Assembly (NCBI GenBank): GCA_036654095.1
Contig: JAVVSR010000007.1
Span: forward strand, 1-64,000
Length of the DNA stretch: 64,000 nucleotides
Reading direction: 5' to 3'
Source: JAVVSR01 sp036654095
GTDB taxonomy: Bacteria; Bacillota; Clostridia; Christensenellales; CAG-917
Shown here: positions 17,208 through 25,929 of the stretch, piece after piece
Layout of the letters: the number at the start of each line of letters is the position of its first letter
Position numbering within the stretch: position 1 is the stretch's first letter
Made by a program: the position numbers and the translations under genes
The notes under the pieces: generated by a model
Database searches by the model: none
Told to the model about the DNA's origin: nothing
Seen by the model: the letters and a program-made list of their open reading frames with translations, nothing else

Positions 17208-18277
17208 AAAAGACACTCCTCTTTTAAAATTTCTATGGTTTTTTTAATTACAAACTCCATTTCTTTTCGAGAGCCAATGCTTATCCTTACAAAATCACTT
17301 AGCAAAGGCTTGTCGAAATATCTTACCAATATACCCTTTTCTTTTAATTTTAAATAAAAATTTTCACCGCTGAGTTTTGCTTTTCGCGCAAAAATAAAGT
17401 TAGCTGACGATGGTAAAACTTCAAATCCTAAACTAATTAAACTAGCGGTTGTGTATTCCCTATTTTCCACTATAACGTCACAGCAATTTTTAAAATAATC
17501 ATTATCCTCAATGGCAAGTTTGCCCATAAGGTCGGTTAAGCGGTTCACGTTATATGGATTGAATGAAAACCTAATTTTGTTTAAATCACAAATAATGTCA
17601 CTATTTGAAAGCGCCATACCAAGCCTAGCGCCAGCCAAAGAACGAGATTTTGAAAATGTTTGAACTACAATTAAATTGTCAAATTCTTTAATTAATTCAA
17701 CCGCAGACTGCGCGCCAAAATCAACATAAGCTTCATCTATTGCGACTATATTATTAGGGTTTGATTGTAAAATTTTACGTACGTCATTTATTGCTATTGC
17801 TATACCTGTCGGCGCATTTGGATTTGCAATTATAATATTTTTATTTAACCCAACAAATGCGTCAACATCTAGTTTATAGTCACTTTTCAATGGTATTAAA
17901 GTACTATTAAGCGACAATAGCTCACAAAAAACACTATAAAATCCATAGGTAATATTAGGGAAAGCAATGCCATTTTCATTGTCGCAAAATGCCATTAAAA
18001 TAAACATCAATGCTTCGTCGCTTCCATTTGTAACCATAACTTCATTTGCTGATAAGTTATAATATTTCGCAATCGCCTGTGTGGATTGTTTAGCCTCGGG
18101 GTCGCTATAAAGCCTCAACTTTTTAAGTTCGTCAGAGTTTATTGACTTTAAAATTTTTTCAGTTGGCTGAAACGGAGATTCGTTTGTATTTAGCTTAACG
18201 TATTTTGTATTCTGTGGCTGTTCGCCCGGAGAATACGGCAAAAGACCTTTATACCGTCCACTTAAAAACCTACTCAT
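17204..18277 (-). CDS. hisC: Histidinol-phosphate aminotransferase
   Basis: PLP-dependent class II aminotransferase converting imidazole acetol phosphate to histidinol phosphate. VKLNTNESPFQP is the typical start, NPNAPTG and DEAYVDFG bind the cofactor, and TFSKSRSLAGARLG contains the Schiff-base lysine. I choose ATG 18277 with GGTGA a few bases upstream over a TTG at 18289; this gives 357 residues, normal for HisC. It overlaps the hisD end by 8 bases and the hisB start by 4. Confidence 0.95.
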   Translation of the reverse strand: MSRFLSGRYKGLLPYSPGEQPQNTKYVKLNTNESPFQPTEKILKSINSDELKKLRLYSDPEAKQSTQAIAKYYNLSANEVMVTNGSDEALMFILMAFCDNENGIAFPNITYGFYSVFCELLSLNSTLIPLKSDYKLDVDAFVGLNKNIIIANPNAPTGIAIAINDVRKILQSNPNNIVAIDEAYVDFGAQSAVELIKEFDNLIVVQTFSKSRSLAGARLGMALSNSDIICDLNKIRFSFNPYNVNRLTDLMGKLAIEDNDYFKNCCDVIVENREYTTASLISLGFEVLPSSANFIFARKAKLSGENFYLKLKEKGILVRYFDKPLLSDFVRISIGSRKEMEFVIKKTIEILKEECLL

Positions 18278-19556
18278 TGCTATCACCAAACCTAATTTTC
18301 ACTGACCTAGCGTGAGCCGACAATCCTTCACTGTCAGCAAAACTTGCAATGCTGCTTTTCGCCTGTAAAAGATGTTTGCGGTCATAGTATATATATTGTG
18401 ATTTTTTAATAAAATCATCAACCGATAAAGGCGACGAAAACCTTGCTGTTCCATTTGTCGGCAATGTGTGATTTGCTCCGGCAAAATAGTCACCCAATGC
18501 CTCGGGCGAATTTGCGCCCAAAAAAATTGAACCCGCATTTTTAACTTTATCTAAAAGTTCAAACGGCTTTGCTGTCATCAACTCCAAATGCTCGGGCGCA
18601 ATAAGATTTGCAATTTCGATACATTTATCAATATTATTGCAAACAATTATCTTTCCATTACTATTTATCGACGCGCGCGCAATATCTTGACGAGGCAACG
18701 TCACTAACTGCTTTTCAATTTCAACTTGGACTTCACCCGCCAAAACCATATTGTCAGTCAGCAAAATAGCTGTCGATAATTTATCGTGTTCAGCCTGCGA
18801 CAGCATATCCGCAGCAACTATTTGCGCCCGCGCAGAACTGTCTGCTATTACCAAAATTTCACTAGGCCCAGCAATCATATCAATACCAACATCGCCTGAA
18901 ACCAACTTTTTAGCTGTCGCAACAAAAATATTTCCAGGGCCAACTATCTTGTCCACCCTTGAAATGCTTTTTGTTCCATATGCCAACGCCGCAATCGCTT
19001 GCGCGCCACCAACTTTATAAATGCTTTGTATGCCAGCAATTTTAGCGGCAATCAAAATTTCTTTTTTTATTGACCCGTCTTTTTGCGGAGGTGTTGTCAT
19101 TATTATCTCGCTGACACCCGCTACTTTTGCGGGGATAGCATTCATCAAAACCGACGACGGATAACAAGCTGTACCGCCGGGTACATACAAACCTGCTTTT
19201 GCAATAGGTGTAATTTTTTGCCCCAAAACAATTCCATCTTCGGGTTGATAATTAAAACCTGTTCTTAGCTGAAGCCTATGAAAAGCTTCAATATTTTCTT
19301 TAACCTTTGTTAAAAGATTAATATAATCCACATCGGCTTTTTCAAACGCGTCGTCTATTTCATCATCAGACACTTTTAACGATTTCAGCAACACACCGTC
19401 AAAACGAAGCCCGTATGAAAACAACGCTTCATCGCCACGCAACTTTACATCGCTGATAATATTAGCTACAATTTCTTCAACATTTCCAAGGTCATTTTCG
19501 CTTCGAGCCAAAATTTCAGACATTTTAAGTAAACTTTCATCAAAAATTTTAATCAT
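18270..19556 (-). CDS. hisD: Histidinol dehydrogenase
   Basis: Zn-dependent enzyme making histidine from histidinol in two NAD steps. 428 residues, normal. Signature stretches are YVPGGTACYPSSVLMN, GVSEIIMTTPP, VGGAQAIAALAYGT, DMIAGPSEILVIAD, LSQAEHD and APEHLEL, the last three carrying the Zn and catalytic His/Glu residues. The start overlaps the hisG stop as ATGA. Confidence 0.97.
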   Translation of the reverse strand: MIKIFDESLLKMSEILARSENDLGNVEEIVANIISDVKLRGDEALFSYGLRFDGVLLKSLKVSDDEIDDAFEKADVDYINLLTKVKENIEAFHRLQLRTGFNYQPEDGIVLGQKITPIAKAGLYVPGGTACYPSSVLMNAIPAKVAGVSEIIMTTPPQKDGSIKKEILIAAKIAGIQSIYKVGGAQAIAALAYGTKSISRVDKIVGPGNIFVATAKKLVSGDVGIDMIAGPSEILVIADSSARAQIVAADMLSQAEHDKLSTAILLTDNMVLAGEVQVEIEKQLVTLPRQDIARASINSNGKIIVCNNIDKCIEIANLIAPEHLELMTAKPFELLDKVKNAGSIFLGANSPEALGDYFAGANHTLPTNGTARFSSPLSVDDFIKKSQYIYYDRKHLLQAKSSIASFADSEGLSAHARSVKIRFGDSNE

Positions 19557-20173
19557 ATTATTACCTCTTGAAGGCTATCAATCAAATTTAAAATTTGTTC
19601 ATTTTTAAACTTGTAACTGGTTTTATTGGCAATGAGGCGCGCGCTAATTGGAATTATATCGCAAATAACTCGCATATTATTTTCTTTAATTGTAGTACCA
19701 GTTTCAACCAAATCTACTATAACATCGCTTAAATTCAAAATCGGAGCTAATTCAATTGAGCCATTGAGCTTGATAATTTCAATTTCGCGATTCATTTGCG
19801 AATAGTATTCGTTTGCGATATTGACAAATTTTGTAGCCACCCTTAGAGGGCGGTCAGTATCCTCTCGAAAGTCATTCTTCGCGGCAACAGCTATGCGACA
19901 TTTTCCAATATTTAAGTCCATTAATTCATAGACATCTGGATTAGTTTCAAGCAAAATATCTTTGCCCACAACGCCAACGTCGGCAATACCTCTTTCAACA
20001 TAAATAGCCACGTCAGATGGTTTAACCAAAAAATAAGAAACTTGTTTTTTATTGTCGGTAAAAACCAGTTTTCGATTGTCAACTTTAACCTCATTTGTAT
20101 CATAACCAATCTTAGCCAACAGGTCACACGTTTTATCGGCAAGTCTTCCCTTAGGCAGTGCAATATTAAACAT
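19553..20173 (-). CDS. hisG: ATP phosphoribosyltransferase, short form
   Basis: First enzyme of histidine synthesis. 206 residues, the short HisG that lacks the C-terminal histidine-binding domain and needs HisZ. LPKGRLADKT at the start, ADVGVVGKDIL, and the PRPP loop DLVETGTTIKENN are present. It shares one base with the hisZ stop (TAATG). HisZ is encoded directly upstream, as expected for this hetero-octameric enzyme. Confidence 0.97.
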   Translation of the reverse strand: MFNIALPKGRLADKTCDLLAKIGYDTNEVKVDNRKLVFTDNKKQVSYFLVKPSDVAIYVERGIADVGVVGKDILLETNPDVYELMDLNIGKCRIAVAAKNDFREDTDRPLRVATKFVNIANEYYSQMNREIEIIKLNGSIELAPILNLSDVIVDLVETGTTIKENNMRVICDIIPISARLIANKTSYKFKNEQILNLIDSLQEVII

Positions 20174-21294
20174 TATTTTACCTCCCTAATTTTATCTGAC
20201 GACATCGCCATAATAGCATTAAATTTAATATCTGACGGTATTTTTGTAGCCGTAAAAACAGACTTTCCAGACTTTACAAGTTGTTCAACTTCCAAGTACA
20301 ATTTTGCAATATTGGTAGTTTTATCATACAAAATCAACACATCAATATCGTTTTGCGATAAATTATGATAATAACTATTGATTTCATTTAAGTACAATGC
20401 GAAACCAATCGCACTACAATTTTTATTAAATTTTGCAAGCAACTTATCGTAGCGTCCACCACTTAAAACTGCGCGAGGAATACGACTTACATATCCTTGA
20501 AAAATAATACCATTATAGTAATTAGTATCGTTAATAATTGAAAAATCTAACCTAAGTTTATCTTCAAATTCAGTGTTTTCAATCACCTTATATACTGCCT
20601 CCAACTCCTCAACGGCTAGGCGCATTTCTTCATTTGAAATAATTTCCTTAGCAGACTTTATAGCTTTTGAAAAACCGCCATTTATTGTGATTAACTTTGA
20701 CAACTTTTTGCTTTCTTCCGTGCTTAAATCCAATTTGTCTACAAGCCTTTTTAAATCGTGCAAATTTTTTGACACTATACACGCAAATAACTCATCTTTT
20801 ATTGCATAATCTGTCAAATGCAGGCTTTCAATTAAGCCAGTTACAAAGGCGACACTAGATATATCAAGCACAAATTTGCTATCTATTTCCTTAAGGCTTT
20901 TTAATGCCAGCATTATAACTTCAATCGTAGTATAACCCTTAATTGCGCCTATTGCCTCTAAGCCCATTTGATTAATTTCACGATACTTTTTTGTATTTTT
21001 ATCAAGTCGATACACGTTTTCAATGTAATAAAGTTTTTCAAGTTCACTTGACAACGCTTTAGCATTTTTTGCTATTGACAATGTCACGTCGGGTTTCAAT
21101 GCCATTAACTTTCCATCTAAATCATTAAACGTAATAATATTGTCGCTAGATAAAAAACTTTTATTTTCCGAATATAGGCTGTACTCTTCAAATTTACTCA
21201 TTTTAAAGCGTTTATAGCCAAACTGCTCATATACACCCCTCAATGCCAACGAAACCTTTTCCTCTATTGATAACGTATCTATATTTAATTTCAT
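20173..21294 (-). CDS. hisZ: ATP phosphoribosyltransferase regulatory subunit (HisRS-like)
   Basis: 373 residues related to the histidyl-tRNA synthetase catalytic core but without the anticodon domain. LKPDVTLSIAKNAK corresponds to motif 2 surroundings and GGRYDKLLAKF to the HisRS-family GGRYD motif. It activates short HisG and confers histidine feedback. It is the first gene of the his operon; AAAGGTGG lies 4-6 bases before ATG and a consensus promoter just upstream leaves a leader of only about 25 bases, too short for a T-box or attenuator. Confidence 0.94.
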   Translation of the reverse strand: MKLNIDTLSIEEKVSLALRGVYEQFGYKRFKMSKFEEYSLYSENKSFLSSDNIITFNDLDGKLMALKPDVTLSIAKNAKALSSELEKLYYIENVYRLDKNTKKYREINQMGLEAIGAIKGYTTIEVIMLALKSLKEIDSKFVLDISSVAFVTGLIESLHLTDYAIKDELFACIVSKNLHDLKRLVDKLDLSTEESKKLSKLITINGGFSKAIKSAKEIISNEEMRLAVEELEAVYKVIENTEFEDKLRLDFSIINDTNYYNGIIFQGYVSRIPRAVLSGGRYDKLLAKFNKNCSAIGFALYLNEINSYYHNLSQNDIDVLILYDKTTNIAKLYLEVEQLVKSGKSVFTATKIPSDIKFNAIMAMSSDKIREVK

Positions 21295-21315
21295 AAATCC
21301 ACCTTTATTGTTTTA

Positions 21316-21363
21316 TTATCGAATTATATCGCGCTTTAGCACTTTAGTCAAGTAAATCGATAA
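21316..21363 (-). promoter_or_regulatory. his operon promoter with flanking inverted repeat
   Basis: On the minus strand TTGACT (21346-21351) and TATAAT (21323-21328) are spaced by 17 bp. A 7-bp inverted repeat, TTATCGA at 21316-21322 and TCGATAA at 21357-21363 on the plus strand, brackets the promoter and could be an operator. The promoter is well supported; the operator is a guess. Confidence 0.7.
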
Positions 21364-21432
21364 AGTATTTTAAAAATTTAATAAATTCCTTATCGACTTA
21401 AAAATTAAAATGTTCAAAATTCGATTAGCGAC

Positions 21433-22731
21433 CTACTCAAAGCGACCTAGGACTAATGGCTTTAACATTGGCTTAGCACGGCCAAATGTAGTGGCATTTA
21501 GCACAATATTTGTAGCTTCATCTAAGTTACCAAAGGTTGTAAACAAAGTCGCTATCACGTCGCCTTGATTTACATAATCGCCCAATTTTTTGTTTAAAAT
21601 AATGCCTGCCGAATAATCGATATTATCTTCTTTCTTATTTCGTCCTGCGCCTAAGCAAAGGCTAGCAAGTCCATACTGTTCGGCATCAATCGCCGTAATA
21701 TATCCTTCACAAACCGAGTTGACTGTTTTAGTCAATGGCGCTTTAGGAAACAAATCGGGTGTTTTAATCCAACTTTCATTGCCACCGTGCGCTTTCACCA
21801 TTTTAATTAGCGTTTCGTAGGCTCGTCCTGAGCTAATACTTTCTTTTGCTTTCCGCATACATTCGCACATATTACCGAGGCCGCCAAGATACAGCATATT
21901 TGAAGCAAGTTCAATGCAAATTTCCGTCAAGTCATCAGCTCCTCTCCCCTGCAAAACATCAATACATTCCTTAACTTCCAGCGAATTCCCGATAGCTGTT
22001 CCAAGTGGAATATCCATATTTGTAAGTAGGGCGACAGTATCTTTTTTAGCGGATTTTCCAAGCTGAACCATAAGTTTAGCCAACTCCTCGGCTTGGGCAA
22101 TCGTCTTATTAAAAGAACCGCTCCCGACTTTAACATCGAGCAGAATTTTATCAGCGCCAGACGCAAGTTTTTTGCCCATAATGCTTGCGGCAATAAGCGA
22201 TGTGTTTTCAATCGTTGCGGTAACATCGCGCAGCGCATACAATTTTTTATCCGCGGGCGCAAGGTTACCGCTTTGTCCAATAATGCTTACGCCTACTGTA
22301 TTCACGATATCAAAAAATTTTTCTCTTGAAATTGAAGTTTGATAGCCTTGAATTGACATTAGTTTGTCAACCGTGCCACCCGTATGGCCTAGCCCCCTGC
22401 CACTCATTTTTGCAACCTTAACACCACAAGAGGCAACCATAGGCGCAACGATAATGCTTGTTTTGTCGCCTACCCCGCCCGTTGAATGTTTGTCAACTTT
22501 TATTCCGCTTATTTGCGAAAGGTCAATGACCTCGCCTGAATTAACAATGGCATAAGTTAAATCGTACGTTTCACGCACTGTCATTTTTTGAAAGTAAATT
22601 GCCATAAGCAAAGCGGCAATTTGCTCATCAGGAATTTCATCTTTAGTGTATCCCTCAACAAAAAAGTTTATTTCGTCAGTTGACAATTCACCGCCGTCAC
22701 GCTTTTTTTTGATAATATCATATATTCTCAT
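21433..22731 (-). CDS. pdp: Pyrimidine-nucleoside phosphorylase
   Basis: Cytosolic phosphorolysis of thymidine, uridine and deoxyuridine to base plus (deoxy)ribose-1-phosphate. 432 residues from ATG 22731, which has GGAG seven bases upstream; a longer frame start at 22764 has none. KVDKHSTGGVGDKTS is the phosphate/nucleoside signature and MSGRGLGHTGGT the following hinge. Pdp and DeoA thymidine phosphorylase are hard to separate by eye; pdp is the usual Firmicutes form. It is the last gene of the deoC-deoB-cdd-pdp unit, after a 152-base AT-rich gap from cdd. Confidence 0.93.
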   Translation of the reverse strand: MRIYDIIKKKRDGGELSTDEINFFVEGYTKDEIPDEQIAALLMAIYFQKMTVRETYDLTYAIVNSGEVIDLSQISGIKVDKHSTGGVGDKTSIIVAPMVASCGVKVAKMSGRGLGHTGGTVDKLMSIQGYQTSISREKFFDIVNTVGVSIIGQSGNLAPADKKLYALRDVTATIENTSLIAASIMGKKLASGADKILLDVKVGSGSFNKTIAQAEELAKLMVQLGKSAKKDTVALLTNMDIPLGTAIGNSLEVKECIDVLQGRGADDLTEICIELASNMLYLGGLGNMCECMRKAKESISSGRAYETLIKMVKAHGGNESWIKTPDLFPKAPLTKTVNSVCEGYITAIDAEQYGLASLCLGAGRNKKEDNIDYSAGIILNKKLGDYVNQGDVIATLFTTFGNLDEATNIVLNATTFGRAKPMLKPLVLGRFE

Positions 22732-22883
22732 AAATACTCCATCGAGGTTATTTATTTTAAACAATTTAAACTAATTGGATAAATGAAAATTTAAAACACA
22801 ATAATAATTATTTCAATTTTATTCTATAAATTAAAAGTTAAAGCCAACGCTAAAAACTAATTAGTTTTGTTTAATATTGACCT

Positions 22884-23273
22884 TTATTTAAATGCTTCAG
22901 GAAGAAGCTCGACCAATGTAAAAATCTTATAATTATCGACGCTTGTAGCTAAAATAATTTTAAAATCCGCATTGCAAAATTCTTTCATAACTTGTCGACA
23001 AACTCCACAGGGTGGGCAGTTTTCCAATGCTTTGTCCATTGCGCCGCCAACAACTGCAATCGCGCTAAAACTATGCGCGCCATTTTCAATAGCCTTATAA
23101 AATGCCACGCGTTCGGCGCAACACGACGGACTATATGCCGAGTTTTCGATGTTGCACCCACTATAAATTTCGCCATTAGCAGCTAACAACGCGGCGCCAA
23201 CCATAAAATGAGAATATGGAGCGTATGCGCGTTCGCGAGCAGAAATTGCCTGTTTAATTAGCTCATTATACAT
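22884..23273 (-). CDS. cdd: Cytidine deaminase
   Basis: Converts (deoxy)cytidine to (deoxy)uridine, feeding the phosphorylase. 129 residues, the usual length of homotetrameric Cdd. The CAE zinc/proton-shuttle motif is in SPSCCAERVAF and the PCxxC zinc motif in CPPCGVCRQVM. It overlaps the end of deoB by 8 bases. Confidence 0.95.
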   Translation of the reverse strand: MYNELIKQAISARERAYAPYSHFMVGAALLAANGEIYSGCNIENSAYSPSCCAERVAFYKAIENGAHSFSAIAVVGGAMDKALENCPPCGVCRQVMKEFCNADFKIILATSVDNYKIFTLVELLPEAFK

Positions 23274-24435
23274 TTATTATCTCCTTCAAAAAACTAGCGC
23301 CACAAAGTTCATTTTTAATTTTAAAATAGTCTAATATCGTAGCAGATATATCTGAAAACGAATTTAGCGCGCCTAAGTTTGCGCCCTGCCTTAAGTTGTG
23401 TCCATAAGCCAACATAAAAACATATTCACGGCTGTGGTCGGTGCTAGCGGTCAAAGGGTCACATCCGTGGTCGGCAGTCAAAATTAAAATATCCTCTGGT
23501 TGCATTTTTAAAATAAATTCGCCAATTCGCACATCAAATTCGCTAACGGCATTCGCGTAGCCGTCAACGTCATTGCGATGTCCAAAAGTCATATCAAAAT
23601 CAACTAAATTTACAAAACAAAGACCATTAAATGCTTTATTTAAAAATTCAAAAGTTTTATCCATACCATCGGCGTTGTTTTTTATTCTGCAAAAATCAGT
23701 GATACCTCGTCCGGCAAAAATATCATTAATTTTCCCAACACCTATTGAATCAAAACCATTTGACGCTAAAACATCAAGCATTGTACTAGATGGCGGTTCA
23801 AGTGAAAAATCGTGGCGATTAGCCGTACGCGTAAAGTTAGGGAATACACCCGTAAACGGCCTTGCGATAACCCTACCGACACAATGTTTCCCCTGTAAAA
23901 TATTTCGGGCAATTTGGCAATATTCATAAAGCAATTTAATTGGAACTTTGTCCTCGTGAGCAGCTACTTGAAACACGCTATCTGCTGAAGTATACACAAT
24001 TAAGTCGCCCGTTTTTAAATGTTCATCTCCATAATCCAAAATAACCTTAGTGCCTGAATAGGGTTTATTACAAAGCACACCTCTGCCAGTAAGCGCAGAA
24101 AAGCGTTCCAAAATTTCGTCAGGAAAACCATTTGGGTATGTCGGTAGCGGTGTTTTTGAAACAATGCCCGCAATTTCCCAGTGGCCTATTGTAGTATCTT
24201 TTCCGCAACTCATCTCCGCAATGCGCGCATAACTGCCTATAGGATTTTTAGCTTTATCGCCCACCACGCCATCAATATTAAACATACCTAACCGTTGCAA
24301 ATTAGGGGCGCTAAAAAATTTAGACGACATAATAGACGCAAGCGTATTGCTGCCTACGTCGCCATATTTTTCAGCATCATTCATTGCGCCAATTCCAAGG
24401 CTATCTAATACAATTAAAAAAACACGTTTTGGCAA
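23266..24435 (-). CDS. deoB: Phosphopentomutase
   Basis: Interconverts (deoxy)ribose-1-phosphate and -5-phosphate; binuclear Mn enzyme of the alkaline phosphatase superfamily. LIVLDSLGIGAMNDAEKYGD contains the first metal Asp, CGKDTTIGHWEIAG the phospho-Thr, and LTADHGCDP with DHSREY the remaining ligands. I choose the TTG at 24435, 8 bases after GGAG, giving 389 residues, which matches family length; the ATG at 24465 would add ten residues of unlikely sequence. The TTG choice is moderately certain. Its stop overlaps cdd. Confidence 0.93.
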   Translation of the reverse strand: MPKRVFLIVLDSLGIGAMNDAEKYGDVGSNTLASIMSSKFFSAPNLQRLGMFNIDGVVGDKAKNPIGSYARIAEMSCGKDTTIGHWEIAGIVSKTPLPTYPNGFPDEILERFSALTGRGVLCNKPYSGTKVILDYGDEHLKTGDLIVYTSADSVFQVAAHEDKVPIKLLYEYCQIARNILQGKHCVGRVIARPFTGVFPNFTRTANRHDFSLEPPSSTMLDVLASNGFDSIGVGKINDIFAGRGITDFCRIKNNADGMDKTFEFLNKAFNGLCFVNLVDFDMTFGHRNDVDGYANAVSEFDVRIGEFILKMQPEDILILTADHGCDPLTASTDHSREYVFMLAYGHNLRQGANLGALNSFSDISATILDYFKIKNELCGASFLKEIINV

Positions 24436-24495
24436 AATACACACTCCATTTAACAAAATAAACACTTAAAGTCATTGTTATGTTTAAAAACAAAT

Positions 24496-25161
24496 TTAAT
24501 AACCTTCGTGCGCTTCGCTTTTTATTATCTTAACTATTGCGCTAGTACCAAGTCTATCGCACCCTAAATTCAAAAAATCTTCAGCGTCTTGAAGTGAGCG
24601 TATGCCCCCTGCCGCCTTAATTTTAACACCGTTTTCAACATGTTTTGCAAACAACTTAACATCTTCACGCGTTGCTCCGCCCGTTGAAAAACCTGTTGAT
24701 GTTTTAATATAGTCAGCCAATGCGCTTGAAACAATTTCACACATTTTAATTTTTTCATCATCGGTAAGCAAGCAAGTTTCAATAATAACTTTTAGCACAC
24801 GATTAGCGCAGATACTTTTTAATGTAATAATCTCATCTTTTATTATATCATATTTTTTTTCTTTTAAATCTCCGATGTTGATAACCATATCAATTTCGTC
24901 AGCGCCATTTTTAATTGCATCTTGAGTTTCAAATGCTTTAGTTTCCGTAGTATTGTAACCGTTAGGAAACCCTATTACTGTGCAAATTTTAAGCTTATCG
25001 CCAACATATTGTTTAGCTCGTTTCACAAAACTAGGCGGAATACAAACTGAAGCTGTTTTATATTTGACACCATCGTCACATATTTCTCTAATATCATTCC
25101 AAGTGGATTGCTGTTTTAATAAAGTGTGGTCAACGTGACCTAAAATTTCTTTAATATCCAT
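24496..25161 (-). CDS. deoC: Deoxyribose-phosphate aldolase
   Basis: Splits 2-deoxyribose-5-phosphate into glyceraldehyde-3-phosphate and acetaldehyde, the exit of the deoxynucleoside pathway. 221 residues. LKVIIETCLLTDDEK and ADYIKTSTGFSTGGAT contain the proton-relay and Schiff-base lysines; VKAAGGIRS (here IKAAGGIRS) is the phosphate loop. Lies between the VOC gene and deoB in one direction with short gaps. Confidence 0.96.
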   Translation of the reverse strand: MDIKEILGHVDHTLLKQQSTWNDIREICDDGVKYKTASVCIPPSFVKRAKQYVGDKLKICTVIGFPNGYNTTETKAFETQDAIKNGADEIDMVINIGDLKEKKYDIIKDEIITLKSICANRVLKVIIETCLLTDDEKIKMCEIVSSALADYIKTSTGFSTGGATREDVKLFAKHVENGVKIKAAGGIRSLQDAEDFLNLGCDRLGTSAIVKIIKSEAHEGY

Positions 25162-25184
25162 AGCTTAACTCCTTAATTAATTTT

Positions 25185-25706
25185 TTATTTAACCCTTTTA
25201 TAACTGCCCGTGAGTGTTCCAAGTTGCATTTCAAAAGGCATATCGCCCTTTTTAATGCCAAACGCGATTGTCGTTTCAACCAGTTCAAGCACTACGCTAT
25301 CTTCGCTTTCAGCCATATACGCGTATCGAACCTTTGCGCCTCCGCTTTTAAAATTTGCGCTTTGAATAACCTTTAAGCCATTTCCCTCGCACAACCTAAT
25401 CGCCTCGCTTAAGTTTTTTACATTGTACATTATATGGTGCATACCCTCGCCACGCTTAGCATAAAACTTTGTATATATATTATCATCGCCTGTCGTTTCG
25501 ATAAGTTCAATTTTAGTCGACCCTTTCCCTCCATAATACAGCTTTACCTTACAGTTACGCTTCTCGCCTAAATATGTCATATCTAATTTACCGTCGCAAA
25601 CAATCTCCCACCATTTACTAATTCCATAAATTCGGCCGTAACGTTCAGCCGCTTCAGAAATATTTTTAACTACTATTCCTATATGATTAGGTTTTTTAAG
25701 TTTCAT
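25185..25706 (-). CDS. VOC-family (glyoxalase/epimerase-like) protein
   Basis: 173 residues with two beta-alpha-beta-beta-beta modules of the vicinal oxygen chelate fold. NHIGIVVKNISEAAERYGRIYG is the first module start with a metal-type His, and GEGMHHIMYNVKNL carries the second His region; VVLELVE near the end may supply the Glu. It resembles methylmalonyl-CoA epimerases and lactoylglutathione lyases, but the substrate cannot be named. It is the first gene of the deoC-deoB-cdd-pdp operon, with a GAGGT site and a good promoter just upstream, so a link to deoxyribose or aldehyde metabolism is possible. Confidence 0.8.
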   Translation of the reverse strand: MKLKKPNHIGIVVKNISEAAERYGRIYGISKWWEIVCDGKLDMTYLGEKRNCKVKLYYGGKGSTKIELIETTGDDNIYTKFYAKRGEGMHHIMYNVKNLSEAIRLCEGNGLKVIQSANFKSGGAKVRYAYMAESEDSVVLELVETTIAFGIKKGDMPFEMQLGTLTGSYKRVK

Positions 25707-25743
25707 AAATTTACCTCATTTATATTAGTATTATATTACTTTT

Positions 25744-25772
25744 ATTGTACTATATCCTAATTGCCTTGTAAA
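25744..25772 (-). promoter_or_regulatory. Promoter of the nucleoside salvage operon
   Basis: Minus-strand TTTACA (25767-25772) and TACAAT (25744-25749) with a 17-bp spacer, upstream of the VOC gene. Confidence 0.6.
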
Positions 25773-25824
25773 GTCCTAACAATAAATTAAAACTTTAACT
25801 GTACATATCGCTAAAAATAAATAT

Positions 25825-25855
25825 AAAAACGAGCGGATATAATCAGCTCGTTTTT
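25825..25855 (-). terminator. Terminator after the thiamine transporter gene
   Basis: 10-bp stem aaaaacgagc / gctcgttttt with an 11-base loop; T-rich on the minus-strand exit side. Confidence 0.8.
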
Positions 25856-25929
25856 AAGTACACATAAATAAAATTGATTTAAATTTTAAAGTAGATATAC
25901 AAATTTATTGTCATTATAAATTTATCAAT

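Noticed and set aside
17208..17216. GTG 17216 as the hisB start
   Set aside because: It overlaps the AGGAG that correctly spaces the ATG at 17207, and the ATG forms an ATGA overlap with hisC.
21295..21432. T-box or histidine attenuator before hisZ
   Set aside because: The promoter leaves only about 25 bases of leader, with no T-box sequence or run of His codons.
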